Assembly: GCA_002478575.1 (NCBI GenBank)
Contig: DLOX01000269.1
Location: 420-10,804 of the forward strand
DNA: 10,385 bases
Origin: Sphingomonadales bacterium UBA7473
GTDB taxonomy: Bacteria > Pseudomonadota > Alphaproteobacteria > Sphingomonadales > Sphingomonadaceae
Direction: 5' to 3'
Below, one piece after another: positions 1 to 6,113 of this stretch. The notes below the pieces were generated by a model. That model made no database searches, was not told the origin of the DNA, and saw nothing but the letters and a program-made list of their open reading frames with translations. The first letter of the stretch is position 1, and each line of letters starts with the position of its first letter. The translations under genes were made by a program, and so were the position numbers.

Positions 1-287
1 GCGCCTTCATCGCTGCCGCCATTGGCAAGCGCTGCGGCATAGGCTGCGTCCACGGCTTCGTTGGTGGCACAGCCAAAGCCCGGCATAGAGCCATTGGCCG
101 GCACAGCCGCTCCCTTATTATAGGGCAATGCCACCCACACCGCCGTGCCGCACGCAAATTCATAGCCAAAGGTCATCCCCGGATAATCATGCGCCAACCT
201 TCCACCCAGATGAGGCATCACCGCATCATAAAAAGCTCGTGACCGCGCCAAATCATTGGAACCGATCATGATATAGTCGATGGACAT
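1..287 (-). CDS. VOC (glyoxalase/bleomycin-resistance fold) protein, N-terminal 95 residues, cut by the window edge
   Basis: The frame opens with an ATG at 287-285 and stays open to the left edge, so the C-terminus is missing. The start (MSIDYIMIGSNDLARSRAFYD) is the typical first beta-strand and helix of a vicinal-oxygen-chelate domain, followed by strand-like stretches (FGYEFACG, AVWVALPY). VOC proteins include glyoxalases, dioxygenases and resistance proteins, often binding a metal. Here the position after Asp4 that usually carries the first metal-ligand His is Tyr5, so this may be a non-metal or divergent member. A clear Shine-Dalgarno (ggagagg) lies 8 nt before the ATG, and a sigma70-type promoter lies at 324-351. 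The substrate cannot be told from this fragment. Family call is firm; function is unknown. Confidence 0.85.
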   Translation of the reverse strand, partial: MSIDYIMIGSNDLARSRAFYDAVMPHLGGRLAHDYPGMTFGYEFACGTAVWVALPYNKGAAVPANGSMPGFGCATNEAVDAAYAAALANGGSDEG

Positions 288-318
288 TTTGGGGCCTCTC
301 CGCAGTTTGATTGAATCG

Positions 319-333
319 GAACAAATATAGATC
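319..333 (-). promoter_or_regulatory. Possible LexA-type operator overlapping the VOC promoter -10
   Basis: On the minus strand this reads GATC-N7-GTTC. The alphaproteobacterial LexA consensus is the direct repeat GTTC-N7-GTTC, so one half-site is perfect and the other has one mismatch. It overlaps the -10 hexamer, where a repressor would block transcription. With one mismatch in eight positions, a chance match in an AT-rich promoter is quite possible. Confidence 0.25.
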
Positions 334-351
334 AAGTGAAAATACTGTCAA
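324..351 (-). promoter_or_regulatory. Sigma70-type promoter for the VOC gene
   Basis: Read on the minus strand there is a perfect -35 hexamer TTGACA (351-346), a 16-nt spacer, and a -10 hexamer TATATT (329-324). The -10 ends 36 nt before the ATG at 287, which leaves room for a short leader carrying the ggagagg ribosome site. A near match to the alphaproteobacterial LexA box overlaps the -10. The assignment rests on hexamer match, spacing and position only. Confidence 0.6.
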
Positions 352-377
352 TGGGCGATCCCCAATCCCACTTCGAC

Positions 378-404
378 TTTTGACAGTTTTGACAGTTTTG
401 ACAC
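378..404. repeat. Three tandem copies of a 9-bp unit (ttttgacag)
   Basis: The unit ttttgacag occurs at 378-386 and 387-395, and a third copy with a final c instead of g at 396-404. Each unit contains TTGACA, the consensus -35 hexamer, on the plus strand, or comes close to it in the last copy. No good -10 hexamer sits at the right distance downstream on the plus strand. The repeat is probably a slippage-prone spacer or a binding array. Confidence 0.7.
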
Positions 405-519
405 CGAATCGGCCTTTTTATGAATATCTGTTCATCTTAGCAGCGTGTTTAGCCGCAGTTGCGACAATGCAAAGGCAATTGGGGGAGTCGGGGATGAGTC
501 GTATGTCATTCGCCAAGTG

Positions 520-534
520 GAACATATATTAAAC
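520..534 (-). promoter_or_regulatory. Second LexA-like motif, downstream of the GNAT gene
   Basis: On the minus strand the motif is GTTT-N7-GTTC, one mismatch from the alphaproteobacterial LexA direct repeat GTTC-N7-GTTC. A TTGACT hexamer lies just upstream on the same strand, but no -10 at proper spacing follows, and no gene starts directly downstream. This is recorded as a weak site only. Confidence 0.15.
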
Positions 535-574
535 AAAAAGTCAAGAGGAGATAACCTATATTCACCTGCTTAGA

Positions 575-985
575 TCAGAGTCTTCGACCTAAACTCAAGC
601 GGTCTTCGATCACATAGCCGAGATGCTGGTAGAATTTCACGACAGCTTCATTGGTGCCTCGAACCTGGAGGTTAATCTTGCCACAGCCAAGCGCTCGCAA
701 CGCCTCTTCAGCCTTCCGCACCAGCGCCGTTCCAAGGCCAGTGCGCTGGTGCTTTGAGTGAACGGCAACGGCATAAAGCCAGCCCCTATGCCCATCATAT
801 CCCGCCATGATTGAACCAGCGATTTCAGCCCCATCCACCGCAACAAAAAGCAAATCTGGTTGAAACGCGGTCTTTTCTGGAACGGCTTTTTGTGCATGGT
901 TCCAAGGCGGGTCGTTCGGAAACGCCTCGTTCCAAAGGGCATCAATCCCGTTGAAATCACCATCTTGATATATTCTTATGTCCAT
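575..985 (-). CDS. GNAT family N-acetyltransferase (YpeA-like), 136 aa
   Basis: It is predicted to transfer an acetyl group from acetyl-CoA to an amine; the acceptor is unknown. The acetyl-CoA pyrophosphate loop is visible at residues 80-86 (QRTGLGT), preceded by the beta-4 strand (LYAVAVHSKHQ) and followed by motif B (TNEAVVKFYQHLGY, 111-124). The N-terminal MDIRIYQDGDF and the central GYDGHRGW closely match the YpeA subgroup, about 140 aa long. I chose the ATG at 985-983 because it gives the family N-terminus. An ATG 41 codons further upstream (1108) would add a low-complexity leader unlike the family and overlap the divergent DUF3297 gene. The ribosome site is weak (aagag about 14 nt upstream). 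It sits alone between a divergent pair and a non-coding stretch. Confidence 0.85.
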   Translation of the reverse strand: MDIRIYQDGDFNGIDALWNEAFPNDPPWNHAQKAVPEKTAFQPDLLFVAVDGAEIAGSIMAGYDGHRGWLYAVAVHSKHQRTGLGTALVRKAEEALRALGCGKINLQVRGTNEAVVKFYQHLGYVIEDRLSLGRRL

Positions 986-1083
986 GCCGAGCTGTTTACT
1001 CTTTTCTAACGTCAGAGCCAGCCTGTCAGCCCCCACCCCAAAAGGATTGAATCTCTCTGCACCCCATGGCAAAGGCGCTTCCC

Positions 1084-1359
1084 ATGACTGAGACCAGCTC
1101 CACCACAATGCCAGACCGGCTTTCGATTGATCCCGACAGCCCTTACTTCAACGCTGACGTGCTGCGCCAAGGCGTGGGCATTCGCTTCAAAGGCAATGAG
1201 CGCCGCGATGTTGAGGAATATTGCGTATCGGAAGGCTGGATCCGCGTGCAAGCGGGCAAGACCATGGATCGGCGCGGCAAGCCACTGACGATCAAATTGA
1301 GCGGCCCGGTTGAGGCGTGGCTTGAGAATCCCACAGCTGCGGAGCCTGACGCAGGATAA
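1084..1359 (+). CDS. DUF3297 family protein, 91 aa
   Basis: This is a small soluble protein of unknown function. The core PDRLSIDPDSPYFNADVL followed by VGIRFKG.ER.DVEEYCVSEGWIRV (residues 31-55) and GKPLTIKLSGPVE (65-77) matches the conserved DUF3297 pattern over nearly its whole length. I prefer the ATG at 1084, with aaaggc 7 nt upstream and the MTET-type N-terminus usual in the family. An in-frame ATG at 1066 would add six residues and has no ribosome site at normal spacing. Its stop overlaps the start of the PdeM-like gene (TAATG, 1357-1361), implying translational coupling. The family has no experimentally known role that I can name. Confidence 0.88.
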   Translation: MTETSSTTMPDRLSIDPDSPYFNADVLRQGVGIRFKGNERRDVEEYCVSEGWIRVQAGKTMDRRGKPLTIKLSGPVEAWLENPTAAEPDAG

Positions 1360-2030
1360 TGGCGGCTGCCTTTGCCTTTGGCGGGCATGAGTTTCATATC
1401 ATAGGCAAGAAAGCGCTGTTTTGGCCTTCCCGGCAAGCGCTGATCGTGGCCGACTTGCATCTGGAAAAGGGAAGCTGGTTTGCGGCGCGCGGCCAGATGC
1501 TGCCGCCCTATGACAGTCGTGCCACGCTCGATCGGCTGGAGGCTTTGCTGGCGGAGACGAGCGCAGGAGAAGTCTGGTGTCTGGGTGACAATGTCCATGA
1601 TGCAGATGGCTGGGACCGCCTAGAGCCTGAGCTTGCTGATCGGCTCGCGGCGCTCACCCAGTCACGCGACTGGCATTGGATTATCGGCAATCATGATGGC
1701 GCGCTGGACGAAGCCCCTGCCGCTGCCATGAGCGGGACGATCCATGATGAGGCGCTGGTCGAAGGCCTGATCCTGCGGCATGAGGCTTTGGTGGGCGAGA
1801 TGCGTCCTGAGCTTTCCGGTCATTATCACCCCAAGGTGCGGCTCTCAGCCCGCGGCAAAGCGGTCACTCGGCCTTGCTTTGTGCGGAGTGAGGCGAAGCT
1901 CATCTTCCCGGCTTTTGGGGCCTATGCAGGCGGCCTAGACGTGCGCGATGCGGCTATCGTAGGTTGCGTTGGGCGGGGGGCTGAGGCTGTGCTCGAAAGC
2001 GCGGGGCGGGTTGTTGTGGTTGGGGTTTGA
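1359..2030 (+). CDS. pdeM: PdeM-like metallophosphoesterase (ligase-associated DNA-damage-response endonuclease family), 223 aa
   Basis: This calcineurin-like phosphoesterase has all the expected metal-binding motifs in order: DLHLEKG (residues 32-38), GDNVHD (76-81), GNHD (110-113) and GHYHP (154-158). The C-terminal PCFVRSEAKLIFPAFGAYAGG segment is characteristic of the PdeM group, named for its frequent association with bacterial ATP-dependent DNA ligase, an Lhr-type helicase and an exonuclease in a DNA-repair cluster. Here only DUF3297 is adjacent, so none of those partners lies within this window. Translation probably depends on the upstream gene through the TAATG overlap. GDNVHD has Asn where the group often has a less polar residue; the Asp ligand is retained. 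The biochemical role is inferred from family. The first palindromic repeat lies 24 nt past the stop. Confidence 0.82.
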   Translation: MAAAFAFGGHEFHIIGKKALFWPSRQALIVADLHLEKGSWFAARGQMLPPYDSRATLDRLEALLAETSAGEVWCLGDNVHDADGWDRLEPELADRLAALTQSRDWHWIIGNHDGALDEAPAAAMSGTIHDEALVEGLILRHEALVGEMRPELSGHYHPKVRLSARGKAVTRPCFVRSEAKLIFPAFGAYAGGLDVRDAAIVGCVGRGAEAVLESAGRVVVVGV

Positions 2031-2054
2031 TCGGCAAAACCGGCAATGCACCTT

Positions 2055-2153
2055 CGTCATTCCGGGCTTGACCCGGAATCCATGCCTCAATGCTTGATCC
2101 TGCTCGCTGTCTGGAAATCGAGGCATGGATGCCGGATCAAGTCCGGCATGACG
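2055..2153. repeat. Palindromic repeat, copy 1 (BIME/REP-like pair of hairpins)
   Basis: Two 34-nt inverted arms (2055-2088 and 2120-2153) match at 30 of 34 positions and flank a 31-nt unrelated centre. Each arm is itself a hairpin with an 8-bp stem and 5-nt loop: 2059-2079 (attccggg/cccggaat, loop cttga) and 2129-2149 (atgccgga/tccggcat, loop tcaag). All four arm-to-arm differences are two compensatory base-pair changes that preserve these hairpins. It lies between the convergent pdeM and msrA genes, where it could terminate transcription from both sides. A related copy is at 8895-9004. This is a widespread type of dispersed element in alphaproteobacteria. Confidence 0.88.
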
Positions 2154-2165
2154 GGGTAGGTGTGA

Positions 2166-2813
2166 TTAGCCCACCAACCCCGGAAAAGCCGCCTTCGCCG
2201 CTGCAACTTTCGGCACATCCCACCGAACAATATAAGGATGGTTCGGGTTCCGCCGCATGAAATCCTGATGATAGGCCTCCGCTGCGTAGAATTTTCCGCT
2301 CTCAATCCGCGTCACGATTGGCCGGGTATAGCGCTTCGCGGCCGTCAGTTGCGCAATATAGGCACGCACCACTTTGGTTTGATCGGCTGTCTGAGGAAAG
2401 ACGGCTGAGCGATAGCTTTTGCCAACGTCGGGGCCCTGACGATTGAGCTGCGTGGGATCATGCGCGACGGAGAAATAGACTTGTAGCAACTTACCATAGC
2501 TTACAACCGAAGGATCATAGACAATCCGCACGGCTTCCGCATGATCGGTTTGTTCAGCAGATACGAGGTCATAATTGGCCGTCTGCGCGGTTCCCCCGGC
2601 ATAGCCTGAAGTGACAGAGCGCACGCCCTTCACCCGCTCAAACACGGCCTCCAAGCCCCAGAAACAGCCGCCAGCAAAGACAGCGGTTGCCATGCCCTTC
2701 GCGGCAGGCGCATCGATGGCAGGGGCTGGAATGCGAACAGCCTTTTCGGCTTGGCCGGGAGCCCCGCAGGCTGCAGCGACAAGGGCAATAGTGAAGAGCG
2801 GGAAAAGACGCAT
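2166..2813 (-). CDS. msrA: Peptide-methionine (S)-S-oxide reductase MsrA, predicted lipoprotein, 215 aa
   Basis: MsrA reduces the S-epimer of methionine sulfoxide in proteins. The catalytic motif GGCFWGLE (residues 48-55, Cys50) is intact, followed by GYAGG (70-74), AHDPTQLNRQGPDVG (117-131), YRSAVF and AEAYHQDF (178-185). The N-terminus MRLFPLFTIALVAAACG is a short signal peptide ending in a lipobox-like AAAC, so Cys16 is probably lipidated and the enzyme periplasmic. Apart from Cys16 and Cys50 there is no cysteine, so the usual C-terminal resolving Cys is missing. I chose the ATG at 2813 because gagga lies 8 nt upstream; ATGs at 2822 and 2828 lack good ribosome sites, although the latter overlaps the msrB stop as ATGA. 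It is second in an operon with msrB. Confidence 0.93.
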   Translation of the reverse strand: MRLFPLFTIALVAAACGAPGQAEKAVRIPAPAIDAPAAKGMATAVFAGGCFWGLEAVFERVKGVRSVTSGYAGGTAQTANYDLVSAEQTDHAEAVRIVYDPSVVSYGKLLQVYFSVAHDPTQLNRQGPDVGKSYRSAVFPQTADQTKVVRAYIAQLTAAKRYTRPIVTRIESGKFYAAEAYHQDFMRRNPNHPYIVRWDVPKVAAAKAAFPGLVG

Positions 2814-2824
2814 CTCGATCATCC

Positions 2825-3310
2825 TCATGCGGGAACAAATTTCAGCGCAACACCATTGATGCAATAGCGTTTTCCGGTTGGCTGTGGCCCATCGTCAAAG
2901 ACATGGCCCTGATGCCCGCCGCAGCGCTTGCAATGCACTTCGGTGCGCGGATAGCCCAGATGCATATCCGTCTTGGTGCCAACCGAACCTTTGATCGGCG
3001 CCCAAAAGCTGGGCCAGCCGGTGCCGCTGTCATATTTGGTGGATGACTGAAACAAAGGCAAAGCACAGCCTGCGCAGACAAAGGTGCCTTTGCGCTTTTC
3101 CTTGTTGAGGGGGCTTGTGTAGGGCTGCTCGGTCGCTTCCTTGCGGAGGGTTGCATAAGCGGCGGGTGACAAACGCTTGCGCCATTCGGCTTCAGTCAAT
3201 GTGAACGCAAATTTGCCTTTCGCATCCGCTTTGCCTGCCGTGATCAGAGCACCAATTGCCAATAAACCTGTGCCACCGATTAAACTGCGTCTTGAAACAA
3301 GGTCCATCAT
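2825..3310 (-). CDS. msrB: Peptide-methionine (R)-S-oxide reductase MsrB with Tat-type signal, 161 aa
   Basis: MsrB reduces the R-epimer of methionine sulfoxide. Visible are the zinc cysteines CAGC (Cys79, Cys82) and CKRC (Cys127, Cys130), the conserved YDSGTGWPSF, and the catalytic Cys150 in RYCING. The N-terminus carries VSRRSLIGGTGLLAIGALITAG, a twin-arginine motif plus hydrophobic segment, predicting export by the Tat system. The position before GWPSF that holds a resolving Cys in some MsrB proteins is Thr here. The ATG at 3310 has aagga 7 nt upstream; a GTG at 3313 and an ATG at 3307 are alternatives. msrA follows with an 11-nt gap. Together they form a periplasmic repair pair for both sulfoxide epimers. 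Confidence 0.93.
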   Translation of the reverse strand: MMDLVSRRSLIGGTGLLAIGALITAGKADAKGKFAFTLTEAEWRKRLSPAAYATLRKEATEQPYTSPLNKEKRKGTFVCAGCALPLFQSSTKYDSGTGWPSFWAPIKGSVGTKTDMHLGYPRTEVHCKRCGGHQGHVFDDGPQPTGKRYCINGVALKFVPA

Positions 3311-3449
3311 CACATCATCCTTCGCTTTGGGCTTTCTCGAACGATATACGCTGGGATAGCGCCAAAGGTTTCACCGCGATACCGGCTTTGCAACTTTCTT
3401 GGCGCTCGACTAAGGGGTTCGCGCATCACCCTTGTTTAGAAGGCTCCCT

Positions 3450-4739
3450 ATGCCCGCCCCTTTGAAAGTTGCCCTTGCCGGGCTTGGAAATGTTGGCGCG
3501 GGCGTGGTGAAGCTGATCGATGCCAATGCCGATTTGATTGCGCGCCGCGCAGGCCGCCCGATTGAGATTGTGGCCGTCGCTGCCCGAGACAAGAGCCGAG
3601 ATCGCGGCTTCGATGCAAGTCGTTTCCAATGGGCCGATGCGACGACGCTGGCTGACATCTCAGGCGTTGATGTGGTTGCGGAACTCATCGGCGGCAGCGA
3701 AGGGACTGCGCTTGATCTCGCCCGCGCAACCATCTCGGCGGGCAAGGCCTTTGTGACGGCCAACAAGGCGATGATCGCGCATCATGGTCTGGCCCTGGCG
3801 GAAGAGGCCGAAAAAGCAGGCGTGGCGTTCAAATATGAAGCGGCTGTCGCGGGCGGGATCCCCGTGATCAAGGGCCTACGCGAAGGGGCAGCCGCCAATG
3901 AAATCACCCAAGTTTACGGCATCCTCAACGGCACCTGCAATTATATCCTGACCACCATGGAAGCCGAAGGGCGGGATTTTGGCGCAGTACTCGCCGACGC
4001 CCAGGCCTTGGGCTATGCTGAGGCTGATCCTGCCTTTGACGTCGATGGCATAGATGCCGCGCATAAGCTTTCGATCTTGGCGTCGCTCTCCTTTGGAACG
4101 CGGATAGATTTCGCCCATGTGAAGACCAGCGGCATCCGCCAAGTGCTGGCCGGAGACATCGCGCAGGCCAAAGCGCTTGGATACCGCGTGCGGCTGGTTG
4201 GCCGCGCGGAGGCAGCCTCCGACGGCCTCCTCCAAAGCGTGCAGCCTTGCCTTGTGCCGGTCAGCCATCCGCTAGCCCATGTCGCAGGCGCGATGAACGC
4301 TGTCGTCGCCCATGGCAATTTCGTGGGACGGCTTTTCTTCGAAGGGCGCGGGGCGGGCGAAGGACCAACGGCGTCTGCAGTGGTCGCTGACTTGATCGAC
4401 ATTGCCCGGGGAGAAGTTGGTCCAGCATTTGCGATGCCCGTCGCCAGCCTTGCCGATCCCGGACAAGCCAATGGTGGCGCGCGCCAAGGCCGCTTCTATC
4501 TGCGCTTCACCGTGGCAGACCGGCCCGGCGTCTTGGCAGAGATTACCGCCGCAATGCGCGACGCGGGAGTGTCCATCGAAAGCCTCATCCAGCGCGGCGA
4601 AGCGCCTGATGGCGGCGTGTTGCTGGTCCTGACAACCCATGCCTGTGCAGAGGCCAATGTCAGTGGCGCACTTGCGCAACTCGGCGGATCGGCCAGCCTT
4701 GTTGGCGCGCCGATGCTGATGCCGATCTTGGATGTCTAG
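3450..4739 (+). CDS. hom: Homoserine dehydrogenase with C-terminal ACT domain, 429 aa
   Basis: It catalyses NAD(P)-dependent interconversion of aspartate semialdehyde and homoserine (EC 1.1.1.3), the branch step to threonine and methionine, in the cytoplasm. The Rossmann motif GLGNVGAGV is at residues 11-19, TANKAMIA with Lys105 follows, then the substrate region GGIPVIKGLREG (135-146), GILNGTCNYILT (157-168), and DVDGIDAAHK (197-206) with the family's acid/base pair Asp202 and Lys206. An ACT domain begins near residue 348 (RFYLRFTVADRPGVLAEI) and is usually the site of threonine feedback. Length is normal for the monofunctional enzyme. I chose the ATG at 3450 (aagg 6 nt upstream) over an in-frame TTG at 3432. 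It is divergent from msrB and ends 6 nt from the convergent ugd stop. Confidence 0.96.
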   Translation: MPAPLKVALAGLGNVGAGVVKLIDANADLIARRAGRPIEIVAVAARDKSRDRGFDASRFQWADATTLADISGVDVVAELIGGSEGTALDLARATISAGKAFVTANKAMIAHHGLALAEEAEKAGVAFKYEAAVAGGIPVIKGLREGAAANEITQVYGILNGTCNYILTTMEAEGRDFGAVLADAQALGYAEADPAFDVDGIDAAHKLSILASLSFGTRIDFAHVKTSGIRQVLAGDIAQAKALGYRVRLVGRAEAASDGLLQSVQPCLVPVSHPLAHVAGAMNAVVAHGNFVGRLFFEGRGAGEGPTASAVVADLIDIARGEVGPAFAMPVASLADPGQANGGARQGRFYLRFTVADRPGVLAEITAAMRDAGVSIESLIQRGEAPDGGVLLVLTTHACAEANVSGALAQLGGSASLVGAPMLMPILDV

Positions 4740-4745
4740 TGCAGC

Positions 4746-6047
4746 TTAGCGGCCGACGCCCGTGTAGCTAAGGCCAACCGCTGCCATTTCCGCTTCATTA
4801 TAGACGTTGCGGAGATCGACAAAGGTTGGTGACTTCAAGAGCGACTTGACGCGCCCCAGATCGAGCGCCCGGAATTCATTCCATTCCGTCACCAAGGCAG
4901 CCGCATCCGAGCCTTCCATGGCTTCATAGGGGCTGGCGCAATAGGTGACTTTATCAAGCATCAGCTTGGCTTGCTCCACGCCTTCGGGATCATAAGCGCG
5001 GATTGTGGCGCCTCCATCCTGCAAAGCCTGAATGATGGAAATGGCAGGGGAATCGCGCATATCATCGGTGTTGGGCTTGAAGGTCAGCCCCAAGATCGCA
5101 ATGGTCTTGCCGCGCACATCGCCGCCCATGGCCGCGACAATTTTCCGCCCCATCGCCCGCTTGCGATTGTCATTGACGGCAACGACAGCCTCCACAATCC
5201 GCTGAGGCGCGTCATAATCTTGGCTGGTCTTGAGCAGCGCCAGCGTGTCTTTCGGGAAGCAGCTGCCGCCATAGCCGGGGCCTGCGTGAAGGAATTTGGA
5301 GCCAATCCGGCCATCAAGCCCGATGCCGCGCGCGACATCCTGCACATCCGCACCGACCTTTTCGCAAAGATCAGCAATTTCATTGATGAACGTGATCTTG
5401 GTCGCAAGAAAGGCATTGGCAGCATATTTGGTCAGCTCAGCCCCACGGCGAGACATGTTCACAATGGGCGAGGCATTGATATAGAGTGGCCGATAAAGCT
5501 GCCGCATCACTTCGCGGGCATGTTCATTGTCGCTGCCGATCACGATCCGATCGGGCCGTTTGAAATCATCAATCGCGGCCCCTTCGCGCAGAAATTCTGG
5601 GTTAGAGACAACATGGAAATCAATGTCAGGTCGGGTTTCGCGCAGAATCCGTTCGACCTCATCGCCTGTGCCCACGGGCACGGTTGACTTGGTGACGACA
5701 ATAGTCGGCCCTGTCACAGCGCCCGCAATTTCCGCAGCGGCGGCATAGACATAGCTCAAGTCGGCATGCCCATCGCCACGGCGCGATGGTGTGCCAACGG
5801 CAATGAACACGACCTCTGCGTCTTTGACGGCCTCCTTAAGATCCGTCGTGAAGCGCAAGCGCCCTGCCTCCACATTGGTAGCAACCAACTGATCCAGACC
5901 GGGCTCAAAGATTGGAATTCGGCCTTGGAGAAGCGCTTCAATCTTCGATGCATCTTTGTCTACGCAAGTCACTTCATGCGAAAAATCGGCAAAGCAAGCG
6001 CCTGACACAAGGCCGACATAGCCAGAACCAATCATCGTTACGCGCAT
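4746..6047 (-). CDS. ugd: UDP-glucose 6-dehydrogenase, 433 aa
   Basis: It oxidises UDP-glucose to UDP-glucuronate with two NAD+ (EC 1.1.1.22), feeding exopolysaccharide and lipopolysaccharide sugars. The protein begins with the NAD motif GSGYVGL (residues 7-13), has the substrate motifs NPEFLREG (149-156) and ELTKYAANAFLA with Lys207, and the catalytic GGSCFPKD with Cys263. The C-terminal domain has the GLTFKPNTDDMRDSPA signature. Length matches bacterial single-chain enzymes. Start ATG at 6047 has ggaga 8 nt upstream. It is downstream of the UDP-glucuronate 4-epimerase with a 66-nt gap and no clear promoter in it, so all three genes are probably cotranscribed. The convergent hom stop is only 6 nt away, leaving no room for a terminator between them. 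Confidence 0.96.
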   Translation of the reverse strand: MRVTMIGSGYVGLVSGACFADFSHEVTCVDKDASKIEALLQGRIPIFEPGLDQLVATNVEAGRLRFTTDLKEAVKDAEVVFIAVGTPSRRGDGHADLSYVYAAAAEIAGAVTGPTIVVTKSTVPVGTGDEVERILRETRPDIDFHVVSNPEFLREGAAIDDFKRPDRIVIGSDNEHAREVMRQLYRPLYINASPIVNMSRRGAELTKYAANAFLATKITFINEIADLCEKVGADVQDVARGIGLDGRIGSKFLHAGPGYGGSCFPKDTLALLKTSQDYDAPQRIVEAVVAVNDNRKRAMGRKIVAAMGGDVRGKTIAILGLTFKPNTDDMRDSPAISIIQALQDGGATIRAYDPEGVEQAKLMLDKVTYCASPYEAMEGSDAAALVTEWNEFRALDLGRVKSLLKSPTFVDLRNVYNEAEMAAVGLSYTGVGR

Positions 6048-6113
6048 TCAAATTCTCCAAAACTCAACCGGATTTGCCTCTAAGGCGCATAAAAGAATTA
6101 TTGATGAACCTTA

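Larger units (their letters stand above)
288..574. other. Intergenic region between the GNAT and VOC genes
   Basis: This 287-nt stretch holds the VOC promoter, a triple 9-bp tandem repeat at 378-404, and two LexA-like motifs (319-333 and 520-534). A plus-strand frame from a TTG at 311 to 532 could encode 73 residues, but it has no ribosome site, runs through the tandem repeat and resembles no family I know. It is more AT-rich than the flanking genes. I see no convincing gene or RNA in it; a decayed gene or a small RNA cannot be excluded. Confidence 0.5.

Noticed and set aside
378..404. Possible CRISPR-like array
   Set aside because: The units are 9 bp and directly adjacent with no spacers, and no cas gene is present.
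986..1108. Longer start for the GNAT gene at 1108
   Set aside because: The added 41 residues are unlike the family and would overlap the divergent DUF3297 gene; the ATG at 985 gives the expected N-terminus.
3432..3449. Upstream TTG start for homoserine dehydrogenase
   Set aside because: It would put the good aagg ribosome site inside the gene; the ATG at 3450 is correctly spaced and gives the usual N-terminus.
3314..3449. Promoters for the divergent msrB and hom genes
   Set aside because: Several hexamer-like words occur (for example ttgcaa), but none pairs with a good -10 at 16-18 nt, so I do not call a site.
4740..4745. Terminator between convergent hom and ugd
   Set aside because: Only 6 nt separate the stops and no hairpin with a T-tract is visible there.
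4971..5687. Plus-strand open frame of 238 codons opposite ugd
   Set aside because: Antisense to a textbook UDP-glucose dehydrogenase; no family resemblance or start signals.
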